In this document: in pieces, positions 39,989-49,568 of the stretch
Layout of the letters: every line of letters begins with the position of its first letter
Position numbering within the stretch: the stretch's first letter is position 1
Assembly (NCBI GenBank): GCA_012959395.1
Contig: DUDG01000014.1
Span: 1-64,000 of the forward strand
From: Flavobacteriaceae bacterium
Lineage (GTDB): Bacteria; Bacteroidota; Bacteroidia; Flavobacteriales; Flavobacteriaceae
Direction of reading: 5' to 3'
Length of the DNA: 64,000 nucleotides
Notes under the pieces: generated by a model
Told to the model about the DNA's origin: nothing
Database searches by the model: none
The model's input: the letters and a program-made list of their open reading frames with translations, nothing else
Program-made: the position numbers and the translations under genes

Positions 39989-42394
39989 TTAATTTAAAGA
40001 ACAGTTATTAATTCCTATAGGAGATCCATCTGGAATCCTTGATAGTTTATTAGTTTTATATAATTCTGGCTTATCATTAAAATTTTCAATTATGTATAGG
40101 TATTCATCACTATATGTATTTATTTTTTTTGACCTTAAAATCAATCTTTTTATATAATTAATTGCCATTTTAGCTTCATATTTTAATTGCATAAAAACAT
40201 CGTTTTCTTGTGTTAAATTTAAAATGTGAATTAATAAATTAGTATTAATAAGATGTTGAATTTCACTAACATAAGAATCTTTATGTGTTTTTTTAAAAGA
40301 ACTAGAGATCAATCCATTTAGTAAATAACTAATACTCATATTGGAATTGTCTAAACTATGCTGAACCATTATTCTATTTAATCTTTCAGGGTTAAATAGT
40401 AAAGAAAAAGTCATCTCACTTGCAGTTAAGGCTACACTAAATGGATCAAAAGAAATTCCAGTTTTTCCTTTAAAAGATTCTCTAGATCTAGGAAATCCAA
40501 AAGCTCTAGGAGGAAATAATTTTAATTTATCTCTAGGAATTGCAAGATTATTAGCATCTATTGATTTAAGTACTGATACTAAGGCTTTATTTTGTGTTGC
40601 TAAATCCAAATCTTTAACAATTAGCTGACCATCTCCTCTAGCAGCATAGTTGTAATCTAAGCCACCAATTAATTTAATTACAGCTTCTGTTTGATATCTA
40701 TGCATAAAATATAAAGGAACAAAAACGTCTTCAAGAACTGAGTATGGTTCTGAATTCTTAATATTAAATTCTGAAAAATCTTTAATTGCCTTTTCTCTAA
40801 CTTTAAAAATTTCATCTAAGCCAGAAATAACATCTTTTCCATTATCCCATAAATGAGCAGAAACATGAGCACCTCCCTGAGATCTAGCATCATTATCAGT
40901 GATAAATCTTAATCCTTTTAAATCAGCTTTTTTCAAAATATTCTCTAATTCCATTTTTTCCTTATTTAAATCAAACTCAGAATAACTATAAGAAACACTT
41001 ACTTTATCCCATTCACCAATTCCAATAGCGTATGCATCACTTAATTCAATTTGATCGTTATTTAATGAAATTAAAGGATGTGGGTAATCCATAACTGATG
41101 CTCTATCATTAGCGCTTGAAGCAAAATTATGAGTAAAACCTAAAGTATGACCCACTTCATGGGCACTTAATTGTCTAATTCTAGATAAAGCCATATTAAG
41201 CATAGGTTTATAATTATTATCATTTTCAAAAGGCTTGTTTATTAAAGCTTGAGCAATTAAAAAATCTTGTCTTATTCTTAGACTTCCTAAACTAACATGT
41301 CCCTTGATTATCTCACCAGTTCTTGGATCGACAATACTAGCTCCATAACTCCATCCTCTAGTAGACCTATGTACCCACTGAATTACATTATAACGACAAT
41401 CCATTGGGTCAGCATTTTCAGGAAGCATTTTTACTTGAAAGGCATTTTTATAACCAATATTTTCAAAAGCTTCATTCCACCAATTAGCACCATCCAATAA
41501 AGCAGATCTAATTGGTTCTGGAGTTCCAGGATCTAAATAATAAACTATTGGCTCTTTTACTTCACTGTAGTTTAAATTTGGATTTATTTTTTCTAGCCTA
41601 TGTCTAATTAATAATCTTTTTGTTATTGGTTCATTTACAGGCGAAGCATAATCCATAAAAGAAATTGGAATTCCTCCACTTCTAGGGTTAAATATTCTAG
41701 GTTTATAATTATTATCAGGGAGGTCAATAAAAGAATGATGTTGAATCACGCTTACAAATGAAGCGTCTGGAGATACGCTTGAAATCATTCTTCCATTATC
41801 TCCAGAATTTTTAAATGTTAACAAAGCTTCAAATTCTACATTTTTAGGAAAAGCTTTAGTTCTTTCCATATTTAATGCACTTTTGGTTAAATCTACACTA
41901 TAAGAGCCTTGATCTAAACTTTTTAACCTTCTAGAAACTCCATGAGAATCTTGCATTAAAAACGGAGTAAAATCAATTATAAAAGAACTATTAACCATTT
42001 CTTTTATTTCAAAACCAAAAATTACAGATTTCGCAAAAGCCTCTTCAACACTAGTCTTTTCTAAATTATTTTTAGAGTTTGCTTTATATTTTAGATTTGG
42101 TTGAATAAGTAATAATTTATTGCCAAACTTTTTAAATTTAACAATTCGTTCTTTACCTAACTGACCTCTATCCAAACCAATATCATTAGATCCAATACCC
42201 GTTGCTAGAGAGTTGACGTATAAAAAATCTTGATTTATTTTATTTACTTTAAGCAAAATCTTATCAGAAGATTCTATATAACTAAAATCAAAAAATCCCG
42301 AAAAATTTTTTTCTTTAATATCTAATTTCTGAGAGTTAATTTTAGAAATACATAAAATAAAAAAAAGAGAAAATAATATTTTATAATTCTTCAT
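39989..42394 (-). CDS. Secreted zinc metalloprotease (DUF5117/DUF4953 type)
   Basis: The 801-residue protein starts with a signal peptide (about 1-21). It contains the extended metzincin-type zinc site HEVGHTLGFTH at residues 412-422, followed by an ASVMDYPHP segment that acts as the Met-turn. This architecture, with an N-terminal beta-rich domain and a long C-terminal helical domain, matches the zinc-dependent metalloproteases common in Bacteroidota, usually annotated with DUF5117 and DUF4953. It probably degrades protein outside the cytoplasm; no natural substrate is known to me. First gene of the three-gene operon running left. Confidence 0.85.
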   Translation of the reverse strand: MKNYKILFSLFFILCISKINSQKLDIKEKNFSGFFDFSYIESSDKILLKVNKINQDFLYVNSLATGIGSNDIGLDRGQLGKERIVKFKKFGNKLLLIQPNLKYKANSKNNLEKTSVEEAFAKSVIFGFEIKEMVNSSFIIDFTPFLMQDSHGVSRRLKSLDQGSYSVDLTKSALNMERTKAFPKNVEFEALLTFKNSGDNGRMISSVSPDASFVSVIQHHSFIDLPDNNYKPRIFNPRSGGIPISFMDYASPVNEPITKRLLIRHRLEKINPNLNYSEVKEPIVYYLDPGTPEPIRSALLDGANWWNEAFENIGYKNAFQVKMLPENADPMDCRYNVIQWVHRSTRGWSYGASIVDPRTGEIIKGHVSLGSLRIRQDFLIAQALINKPFENDNNYKPMLNMALSRIRQLSAHEVGHTLGFTHNFASSANDRASVMDYPHPLISLNNDQIELSDAYAIGIGEWDKVSVSYSYSEFDLNKEKMELENILKKADLKGLRFITDNDARSQGGAHVSAHLWDNGKDVISGLDEIFKVREKAIKDFSEFNIKNSEPYSVLEDVFVPLYFMHRYQTEAVIKLIGGLDYNYAARGDGQLIVKDLDLATQNKALVSVLKSIDANNLAIPRDKLKLFPPRAFGFPRSRESFKGKTGISFDPFSVALTASEMTFSLLFNPERLNRIMVQHSLDNSNMSISYLLNGLISSSFKKTHKDSYVSEIQHLINTNLLIHILNLTQENDVFMQLKYEAKMAINYIKRLILRSKKINTYSDEYLYIIENFNDKPELYKTNKLSRIPDGSPIGINNCSLN

Positions 42395-42454
42395 AAATTC
42401 AATTTTATTTAAATATAAAAATTAATTAAGTGAATATTTAGTGATTTTATAATG

Positions 42455-42462
42455 TATTTTTG
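42455..42462 (+). promoter_or_regulatory. Candidate -7 box (TATTTTTG) of prfB
   Basis: TATTTTTG fits TAnnTTTG and ends 18 bases before the ATG at 42481, in the 86-base gap from the divergent metalloprotease gene. There is no TTG at normal spacing. Confidence 0.4.
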
Positions 42463-42480
42463 TTTTTTATTTTTTAAATA

Positions 42481-43561
42481 ATGATAACTGCTGATCAAAT
42501 CAAGAATCTCCTTGAACGCACAAAGGCGTTAAGGAGCTATCTTTGACGTAGATTCAAAAAATATAGAAATCTCCAATAAAGAAGAGATTACTTTTGATCC
42601 TAATTTCTGGAACGATTCTAAAAAAGCTCAAAAAATCATGAGAGAGCTTCAATCTCTTAAACAATGGGTTAAAGATTATGTGAAAGCCAAATCTTTAACT
42701 GAAGATTTAGAAGTTCTATTCGAATATTTTAAAGAAGGTGAAACATCTGAAAAAGAGTTAAATTCTCATTTTATTTTATGTAAAGAACATATTGAATATA
42801 TAGAATTTAAAAACATGTTATCAAATGAAGGAGATGAAATGAGTGTAGTTATTCAAATTACTGCAGGAGCTGGTGGGACTGAAAGCTGTGATTGGGCTAT
42901 TATGCTAATGAGAATGTATATAATGTGGGCTGAAAAAAATAACTACAAAGTAAAAGAATTAGATTTTCAACAAGGTGAAGTTACTGGAGTTAAATCTGTT
43001 ACGCTCGAAATTGAAGGTGAGTATGGATTTGGTTGGCTAAAAGGAGAAAATGGTGTTCATAGACTTGTTAGAATATCTCCTTTTGATAGCAATGCTAAAA
43101 GACACACCTCATTTGCATCTGTCTATGCCTATCCTTTAGTTGATGATACTATTGAAATAAATATAAATCCATCGGATATTTCATGGGAAACTATGCGTTC
43201 TAGTGGAGCAGGTGGTCAGAACGTAAATAAAGTTGAAACAGCCGTAAGATTAAGACACGGACCATCAGGAATTGTTATTGAAAATTCTGAAACAAGGTCT
43301 CAATTAGAAAATAAAGAAAAAGCACTACAATTACTTAAGTCTCAATTATATGAAATTGAGTTAAAAGAAAAAATGATAGAAAGAGAAAAAATTGAGTCTA
43401 GTAAAATGAAAATTGAATGGGGCTCTCAAATTAGAAATTATGTACTTCACCCATATAAATTAATAAAAGATGTTAGAACTGGATATGAAACAAATAATGT
43501 CGAGAATGTATTGAATGGAGGATTAAATCCTTTTTTAAAAGCTTTTTTAATGGCAAATTAA
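42481..43561 (+). CDS. prfB: Peptide chain release factor 2 (programmed +1 frameshift)
   Basis: The gene starts at ATG 42481, reads 21 codons (MITADQIKNLLERTKALRSY, then Leu) to an in-frame TGA at 42544-42546, and continues after a +1 shift at CTT-T-GAC. The full product is 359 residues. The shifted frame begins DVDSKNIEISN and aligns with RF2 N-termini, so the internal ATG at 42638 is not the start. The peptidyl-hydrolysis motif GAGGQNVNK lies in SSGAGGQNVNKVETAVRLRH (about 239-258 of the full protein). RF2 terminates at UGA/UAA, and the frameshift autoregulates its level. The HAD gene follows two bases after the stop. Confidence 0.95.
42531..42547 (+). other. prfB +1 frameshift signal
   Basis: AAGGAGCTATCTTTGAC carries the internal Shine-Dalgarno-like AGGAG, the slippery CTT, the TGA stop and the 3' C context, with the same spacing as the E. 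coli RF2 site. Its retention is notable in a genome whose genes otherwise lack Shine-Dalgarno leaders. Confidence 0.93.
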
Positions 43562-43563
43562 AT

Positions 43564-44169
43564 ATGAAAACAATAATTTTTGACATAGGAGGAGTATTAG
43601 TGGATTGGAATCCAGAATATGTTTATTTAAAAGAATTTAATGGTAATAGAAAAAAAATGAAATGGTTTTTTAATAACATATGTACTTCAGAATGGAATGA
43701 ACAACAAGATAGGGGCAAATTAATGATAGAAGCTACAAATGAAAGAATTAAATTATTTCCAGAATATAAAAAACTAATCAAAATGTTTTATGGAAGGTGG
43801 GAAGAAATGTTGAAAGATGAAATTTCAGGTACAGTAGACATATTACATATGCTAAAAAACAAAGGATTTAAACTCATAGCTCTCACTAATTGGAGTGCAG
43901 AAACATTTCCTGTAGCTGTTAAAAAATTTGCGTTTTTAAAATTATTTGATGGAATTGTCGTTTCAGGTGAAATAAAAATGTTAAAACCTTTTAAAGAAAT
44001 TTACGAATACACGCTAATTAAATATGATTTAAATTCATCTGAGTGTGTTTTTATAGATGACAGATTATCTAATATAGAAGGAGCAATTAATTGTGGAATA
44101 AAAGGCATTCTATTTAAATCGCCTGATCAATTATTAGTAGATTTAAAAAAAATAGGAATTGACCTCTAA
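43564..44169 (+). CDS. HAD-superfamily phosphatase, subfamily IA
   Basis: The 201-residue protein shows all HAD motifs: DIGGVLVDWN (motif I, about 6-15, nucleophile Asp6), LIALTNWS (motif II), the Lys in EIKMLKPFKEIYEY (motif III) and ECVFIDDRLSNIEGA (motif IV). The four-helix cap between motifs I and II places it in the YihX/haloacid-dehalogenase-like group, which acts on small phosphorylated metabolites such as glucose-1-phosphate. The substrate is not known. It is two bases downstream of prfB and likely cotranscribed. Confidence 0.85.
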   Translation: MKTIIFDIGGVLVDWNPEYVYLKEFNGNRKKMKWFFNNICTSEWNEQQDRGKLMIEATNERIKLFPEYKKLIKMFYGRWEEMLKDEISGTVDILHMLKNKGFKLIALTNWSAETFPVAVKKFAFLKLFDGIVVSGEIKMLKPFKEIYEYTLIKYDLNSSECVFIDDRLSNIEGAINCGIKGILFKSPDQLLVDLKKIGIDL

Positions 44170-44279
44170 AAAATACTTTTTATTACATAATTAACAAGAG
44201 AAAATTATAGACTAAACCTTTTTATCAATCCATTGTCTGAATATAAACTCTGCTTCAAATCAGAATTTATAGGTCAAAC

Positions 44280-46718
44280 GTGAAAAAACTATTCTTTTTA
44301 TTTTTATTAATTGTTTCAACTTACAACACAGCTCAACAAAACTCTTTATTTATAATAACAGGGGTCATTATTGATTCAGAATCTAGCATTCCCTTGGAAT
44401 ATGCTACAATAAGCGTTTTAAGTTCGGATAACAGTAAAATTTTATATGGTGGAATAACTGACTTGGATGGAAATTTTAACTTAGAGGTTTCTAGAGGCTT
44501 ATTTGATATAAAAATTGAATACATTTCTTTCAAACAAAAATTATTAAAAAACGTCGATATATCTAATTCATTAGATCTTGGAATAATAGAATTATCTATT
44601 GATGAAAATATTCTAGATGAAGTGGAAGTAATCGGAGAAAAAACAGAAATTCAAATTAAACTAGATAAAACTGTTTATAATATTGGTAAAGATTTAACTC
44701 TTAAAGGAAGTAGTGTTAGTGATGTTTTAGACAACCTACCATCAATTGAAGTGGATATTGAAGGAAATGTGTCTTTACGTGGAAATCAAAGCGTAAGGAT
44801 CCTTATAAATGGGAAGCCTTCCGGACTTGTTGGAATAAGCAGTAACGAAGCATTAAAACAATTTCCATCGGAAAGTGTTGAAAAAGTAGAAGTGATTACC
44901 TCCCCATCAGCTAGATACAATGCGGAAGGTACTGCAGGAATTATCAATATTATATTAAGAAGAAGCAAGTTGGCAGGATTAAATGGTTCCCTAGCCTTAA
45001 ACACTGGAGATCCAAAAAGGTATGGTGCTTCAGCTAATATTAATTTTAGAACAAAAAAAATAAACTTTTTTAATAATATTGGTTACAATACAAGAGCAAC
45101 TGAAGGTAGCTTTTTAAATGAAACCGAATACTATACAGATCAAGCCATTAATAATTTTTTAAATGAAAATGGTATTAGAGAATCAGAAAGAAACTCAAAT
45201 TATTTAAATACTGGAATTGAATATTTTATTTCAGACAAAACTAGTTTTGTTGCTTCATATGTTTCAAGAAAAAGTGATGGAGGCACAAACAATACTAACA
45301 ATATTGATCAAAATTTTAATGGAACAACAAAATTTTCTGAAAGATTAGAAAATGAAACAGAAACAGATGATACAAATGAATTCTCACTTAACCTAACACA
45401 TGAGTTTAATGCAAAAGGACATGTATTAACGATGGACTATCAAAAAGAAAAATCTTCAGAAAATGAAAGCGGATTTATTTCAAATTCTCAATTAAAACCA
45501 ATATACACAAGATATTTAAGTGAAAAGGTAGCTACTGATGAAATTCAAGACAGTGAACTATTTAAAATAGATTATGTTTTGCCAATTGGAGAAGACGGTC
45601 AATTTGAATTTGGTTTTAGAAGAAGCAATCAACATCAGGATATTGATTATTTAGTAGAAAATGAAGACTCCAAGGGAGATTTCATCAATGATACAAACCT
45701 TAGCAATAATTTACTTTATAATGAAAAAGTCAATGCTTTTTATACTCAATATGGTAATAAAAAAAATAAATTCTCATATCTATTTGGATTAAGGTATGAA
45801 GAGTCTAAAACTACAGTTAAACAATTAGCAAATAATACAAATAATATAAAAAAATATAATGACTTATTTCCTACTTTAAATTTAGCTTATGAAATAAAAG
45901 AAAATGAAACTATAACTTTTGGCTATAATCGTAGAATTAGAAGAGCGAGATCTTATTTTATTAACCCTTTTCCCTCAAAATCAAGTGCAACAAATATTTT
46001 TCAAGGTAATCCAAATATAGACCCAACTTATTCAAATGGGATAGATTTAGGCTATTTAAAGAGATATGAAAAACTAACTTTAAATGGATCTGTCTACTAT
46101 AGAAAATCAACCGGAGAATTTACTTTTATTAGTGAAGATACAGGAGATTCTGTTCTTGTAAACGATATATTAGTTCCAGTATTACGAAGAACACCAATCA
46201 ACTTAGCAAGTAACAAACAAATAGGTGTAGAATTTAGTGCAAACTTTAGTCAGTCTAAAAAATGGCGATTAAGAGGAAGTTTTAATTTCTATGAATCAGA
46301 AACTATAGGTGAATACAAGGGAATAGTATATGATTCAAAAAACTTATCATGGTCGGGTAGATTAAATAATTATCTAAATTTATTTTCAAGTATCGATTGG
46401 CAAACAAGTTTTAGATATAGAGCTCCTCAAAAAACTGCTGTTTCTGAAAGAAAAGCATCTATTTATACAAATACTGCATTTAGTAAAGATCTATTAAAAG
46501 ATAAAATAACATTAACCTTTAAGGTCAATGATATTTTCGAAACTGGCAAATGGAGAATTGAATCTTTTAACGAATCCTACAAAAGTTATAGTGAAAGTAA
46601 TTGGAGAGGCGGAAGAAGTTTTGAATTAAATCTAATCTACAGATTTAATCAAAAGAAAAATCAAAAAAAGCAAGAGCCAAGTTATGAAGACTATGAAGGT
46701 GAAGGATTTGGCTCTTAA
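44280..46718 (+). CDS. TonB-dependent receptor, outer-membrane beta-barrel family
   Basis: The 812-residue protein starts with GTG at 44280 and a signal peptide (about 1-19). It has a carboxypeptidase-regulatory-like domain (about 25-110), a plug with LDNLPSIEVDIEGNVSLRGN (about 151-170) followed by ILINGKPSG, and a long barrel of the type called outer membrane protein beta-barrel 3. There is no SusD-like partner next to it, so it is not a standard polysaccharide-utilisation receptor; the substrate is unknown. The C-terminal tail is Lys/Gln/Glu-rich after the last strand (LIYRFNQ), which is unusual for a barrel ending at the membrane but common in this subfamily. Confidence 0.85.
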   Translation: MKKLFFLFLLIVSTYNTAQQNSLFIITGVIIDSESSIPLEYATISVLSSDNSKILYGGITDLDGNFNLEVSRGLFDIKIEYISFKQKLLKNVDISNSLDLGIIELSIDENILDEVEVIGEKTEIQIKLDKTVYNIGKDLTLKGSSVSDVLDNLPSIEVDIEGNVSLRGNQSVRILINGKPSGLVGISSNEALKQFPSESVEKVEVITSPSARYNAEGTAGIINIILRRSKLAGLNGSLALNTGDPKRYGASANINFRTKKINFFNNIGYNTRATEGSFLNETEYYTDQAINNFLNENGIRESERNSNYLNTGIEYFISDKTSFVASYVSRKSDGGTNNTNNIDQNFNGTTKFSERLENETETDDTNEFSLNLTHEFNAKGHVLTMDYQKEKSSENESGFISNSQLKPIYTRYLSEKVATDEIQDSELFKIDYVLPIGEDGQFEFGFRRSNQHQDIDYLVENEDSKGDFINDTNLSNNLLYNEKVNAFYTQYGNKKNKFSYLFGLRYEESKTTVKQLANNTNNIKKYNDLFPTLNLAYEIKENETITFGYNRRIRRARSYFINPFPSKSSATNIFQGNPNIDPTYSNGIDLGYLKRYEKLTLNGSVYYRKSTGEFTFISEDTGDSVLVNDILVPVLRRTPINLASNKQIGVEFSANFSQSKKWRLRGSFNFYESETIGEYKGIVYDSKNLSWSGRLNNYLNLFSSIDWQTSFRYRAPQKTAVSERKASIYTNTAFSKDLLKDKITLTFKVNDIFETGKWRIESFNESYKSYSESNWRGGRSFELNLIYRFNQKKNQKKQEPSYEDYEGEGFGS

Positions 46719-46719
46719 A

Positions 46720-46884
46720 CTATTTCTTTAACTTACCTTTTTTTAATTCTTTTAACCTTTCTAATAGCGAACCCCCTACCCAGTAAGGCACTATAAAAGT
46801 TAATAAAAGTATAAGTAGCCAAAAGCCCATTGTAAATACTGCTAAAAACAGAATAAAACCTAAATATTGATCGAATTCAAACAT
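46720..46884 (-). CDS. Small membrane protein, 54 residues
   Basis: Reading the gap on the minus strand gives ATG at 46884 and TAG at 46720-46722. The peptide starts MFEFDQYLGFILFLAVFTMG, has one or two hydrophobic segments spanning about 8-38, the turn PYWVGGSLLER near 35-45 and a Lys-rich tail. I believe similar 50-60-residue proteins exist in other flavobacteria. A -7 box at 46903-46910 precedes it. It converges with the TonB receptor gene, ends one base apart. Function unknown. Confidence 0.6.
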   Translation of the reverse strand: MFEFDQYLGFILFLAVFTMGFWLLILLLTFIVPYWVGGSLLERLKELKKGKLKK

Positions 46885-46902
46885 ATATATTATTTGATTT
46901 TA

Positions 46903-46910
46903 CAAATATA
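46903..46910 (-). promoter_or_regulatory. Candidate -7 box for the 54-residue membrane protein
   Basis: The minus strand reads TATATTTG (complement of 46903-46910), 18 bases before the ATG at 46884. A TTG (complement of 46926-46928) lies 15 bases further, slightly short of the usual spacing. Confidence 0.4.
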
Positions 46911-46979
46911 ATTAAAGATATCATCCAATAAAATTATTTTTAACAAATCATAATAAATAAATATCTAATCGTTTTGTAG

Positions 46980-46987
46980 TAAATTTG
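46980..46987 (+). promoter_or_regulatory. Candidate -7 box (TAAATTTG) of fumC
   Basis: TAAATTTG matches TAnnTTTG and ends 17 bases before the fumC ATG at 47005. No TTG at standard spacing was found. Confidence 0.4.
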
Positions 46988-47004
46988 TATAACAATTAAA
47001 GATT

Positions 47005-48402
47005 ATGGATTATAGAATTGAAAAAGACACTATTGGAAACGTTAAAGTTTCTAGTAATTCATTGTGGGGGGCACAAACTCAAAGATCAATTAATAATTTT
47101 AAAATTGGTAACCCAGGATCAATGCCATTGGAGATTATATATGGTTTTGCTTATTTAAAAAAAGCAGCAGCCTATTCTAATCATAAGTTAGGTGTTTTAG
47201 AAATTAAAAAAAGAGATTTAATTTCTAAAGTTTGTGATGAGATATTAGATGGAAAACACGATGATCAATTTCCGCTTGTAATTTGGCAAACAGGATCAGG
47301 AACACAGAGCAATATGAATATAAACGAAGTCATTTCTAATCGTGGTCATGTTTTACAAGGAAAAAAATTGGGTAAAGGTGAAAAGTTTCTTGCTCCAAAT
47401 GATGACGTTAATATGTCTCAATCTTCCAACGACACCTTCCCTACTGCTATGCATATAGCTATATATAAAAAGCTTGTAGACCACACTATTCCAAGTCTTG
47501 AAGATTTTAAAAATACTTTAACAAATAAATCATCTGATTTTAAAAATATTATTAAAATAGGAAGAACTCATTTAATGGATGCGACACCTATTACTCTTGG
47601 ACAAGAGTTCTCAGGATATAGCTCTCAGATTGAACATGGATTAGATTCATTAAAAAATTCTTTAAAACATTTATCGGAATTGGCTTTAGGAGCTACTGCC
47701 GTTGGAACAGGTATTAATACTCCTAATGGATATGCTAAATTATCTGTTAAATTTATTTCAAAATTTACTGGTATTACTTTTATTTCTGCAAAAAATAAAT
47801 TTGAATCAATTGCCGCTCATGATGCTTTAGTAGAATCACATGGGGCTTTAAAACTTATTGCAAATTCTTTAAATAAAATTGCAAATGATATAAGAATGAT
47901 GGCCTCTGGACCTAGGTCAGGTATTGGAGAAATTTCTATTCCAGCTAACGAGCCAGGAAGCTCAATAATGCCTGGAAAAGTCAATCCAACTCAATGTGAA
48001 GCGATTTCTATGGTATGTGCTCAAGTTATAGGAAATGATGTTTCAGTTACAATCGGAGGAATGCAAGGGCATTATGAATTAAATGTTTACAAACCATTAA
48101 TGGCAGCAAATGTTTTAGCATCAGCTACATTAATTTCTGATAGTGTTGAAAGTTTTAATAAAAATTGTATAAAAGGAATTGAACCTAATGAAAAACGTAT
48201 TGAAGAATTAGTAAACAATTCCCTTATGCTTGTAACTGCTTTAAATAGTAAAATTGGTTATTATAAAGCTGCTGAAATTGCTAATCTAGCTCATACAAAT
48301 GACATGACACTGAAAGAAGCTACGGTTAAATTAGGATATGCTAGTTCAGAAGAATTTGACAAATGGGTCGATGTTAAAAAAATGATCGGTGATAGTAATT
48401 AA
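47005..48402 (+). CDS. fumC: Class II fumarate hydratase
   Basis: The 465-residue enzyme has the fumarase/aspartase signature [16 protein letters not shown] (about 321-336), the substrate-binding [14 protein letters not shown] (about 97-110) and [11 protein letters not shown] near 138-148. It converts fumarate to malate in the TCA cycle without an iron-sulfur cluster, so it tolerates oxygen and iron limitation. Full length. It converges with the CAL67264 membrane gene with a four-base overlap of the stop codons. Confidence 0.96.
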   Translation: MDYRIEKDTIGNVKVSSNSLWGAQTQRSINNFKIGNPGSMPLEIIYGFAYLKKAAAYSNHKLGVLEIKKRDLISKVCDEILDGKHDDQFPLVIWQTGSGTQSNMNINEVISNRGHVLQGKKLGKGEKFLAPNDDVNMSQSSNDTFPTAMHIAIYKKLVDHTIPSLEDFKNTLTNKSSDFKNIIKIGRTHLMDATPITLGQEFSGYSSQIEHGLDSLKNSLKHLSELALGATAVGTGINTPNGYAKLSVKFISKFTGITFISAKNKFESIAAHDALVESHGALKLIANSLNKIANDIRMMASGPRSGIGEISIPANEPGSSIMPGKVNPTQCEAISMVCAQVIGNDVSVTIGGMQGHYELNVYKPLMAANVLASATLISDSVESFNKNCIKGIEPNEKRIEELVNNSLMLVTALNSKIGYYKAAEIANLAHTNDMTLKEATVKLGYASSEEFDKWVDVKKMIGDSN

Positions 48403-48578
48403 ACTCTTCCTTTCAAAGCATTAAAAGCCCATCCAATAGCTATAAAACCACTTCCTACTACTGAGAATCCAATTGCATAATCTTGATATTTTAGCACCCC
48501 AAGTAGCACTAGAGCAATTCCAAGTATAGTTAATATTAGGGAAGCTATTCCAAAAATTCCATTTTTATTCAATCCCAT
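48399..48578 (-). CDS. CAL67264-family small membrane protein
   Basis: Reading the gap on the minus strand gives ATG at 48578 and TAA at 48399-48401. The 59-residue product begins [20 protein letters not shown], has two transmembrane helices (about 8-26 and 34-52) and ends [12 protein letters not shown]. This matches my memory of the CAL67264 family, a flavobacterial two-helix membrane protein of unknown function often found next to fumC. It overlaps the fumC stop by four bases on the opposite strand. Confidence 0.75.
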   Translation of the reverse strand: MGLNKNGIFGIASLILTILGIALVLLGVLKYQDYAIGFSVVGSGFIAIGWAFNALKGRV

Positions 48579-48625
48579 AATAAATTCTTGTTGTTAAATG
48601 CAATATCAGAATAAATAACAAATGA

Positions 48626-48643
48626 ATATGTTAAAAAACATAT
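48626..48643. terminator. Perfect hairpin after the CPBP protease gene
   Basis: ATATGTT (48626-48632), a four-base loop and AACATAT (48637-48643) form a perfect 7-bp stem just beyond the stop of the leftward CPBP gene. It lacks a long T run, so termination is uncertain. Confidence 0.35.
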
Positions 48644-48649
48644 AAATTT

Positions 48650-49564
48650 TCATTTTACTTTTCCAAAAAGTTTTTCACGCCAGTTCACCCATTTATACTT
48701 TTTAGAAAAATAAATCAATAGAATTGGGTAAATGAATAGAAGAGGAAATAATGTAGAATATAAAACATCCGGATCTGAAATATATTTTAAAACTGAATTT
48801 GTTTGAAAAACTGTCCAATCAGCGGTAACTAATAAAGCTATTATAAGATTATTTCCAGCATGAAAACCCAGAGCCAGCTCCATTCCTTCATCCATAAGAG
48901 TTATAATTCCTAAAAATAGTCCTGTAGCAACATAATAAATTAAAATTATAGGTCCTAGCTTAGTAATTTCAGGATTCCAAAAGTGTAAAAATCCAAAAGA
49001 AAATGAGGTTATAATTAATGGAAGCCATTTGTTTCGAGTAAAAACTCCTAATCCTTGCATTAAATAACCTCTAAACATGTATTCTTCCATGCTTGTTTGA
49101 ATTGGAATAAAAACAACAGCTATAAAAAATAATATAATAAAAGACGATAGATCAAAATTTACAATGAAATCTTCTGGAAAAATAAAGTAATTAATAGCAG
49201 TGTATAAAAAAGTTATCAATGAAATACAAATAAAAGACGTTGCCAACCTATCTAAATCAACTTTTGATCTAGATGTGGTTAATGATAAAAATGTTTGTTT
49301 ATGTATAAACTTTACAACTAAAAAAAGTCCTAAAAGACCAAATACAAATGTGAGTAAAAAGTAAAATAAAGTTAAATTACTATCTTCTAAAACGGTCATC
49401 ATTCCTAATTGATCTAAATTAGAAGCAACTTGTAAACCAACTTTTGAGGAAATTGCTATAACAAAAGGAATAGAACCTAATTGAGTGAATATAAAAATTA
49501 TAATAAACCCAATAATATATCTCCACAAATCATTTTTAACTTTTAATGCGTTTTCTATATACAT
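48650..49564 (-). CDS. CPBP-family intramembrane glutamic protease
   Basis: The 304-residue protein has about eight transmembrane segments. The CPBP (CAAX protease/Abi) motifs are EEYMFRGYLMQG near 162-173 (EExxxR), FGFLHFWNPE near 191-200 and a final HAGNN near 240-244, which together hold the catalytic Glu and the His/Asn residues. It is in the inner membrane. Bacterial members are implicated in peptide maturation or self-immunity, but most have no known substrate. It follows the thioesterase gene by four bases, presumably in one transcript. Confidence 0.87.
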   Translation of the reverse strand: MYIENALKVKNDLWRYIIGFIIIFIFTQLGSIPFVIAISSKVGLQVASNLDQLGMMTVLEDSNLTLFYFLLTFVFGLLGLFLVVKFIHKQTFLSLTTSRSKVDLDRLATSFICISLITFLYTAINYFIFPEDFIVNFDLSSFIILFFIAVVFIPIQTSMEEYMFRGYLMQGLGVFTRNKWLPLIITSFSFGFLHFWNPEITKLGPIILIYYVATGLFLGIITLMDEGMELALGFHAGNNLIIALLVTADWTVFQTNSVLKYISDPDVLYSTLFPLLFIYPILLIYFSKKYKWVNWREKLFGKVK

Positions 49565-49568
49565 ATTT

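Noticed and set aside
42638-42640. Internal ATG as the start of prfB
   Set aside because: It would remove about 50 conserved RF2 residues. The upstream 21-codon frame plus the CTT-TGA-C site is the canonical programmed frameshift.
44280-46718. Polysaccharide-utilisation locus around the second TonB receptor
   Set aside because: There is no SusD-like gene, glycoside hydrolase or sulfatase nearby, and the receptor belongs to a different barrel subfamily.
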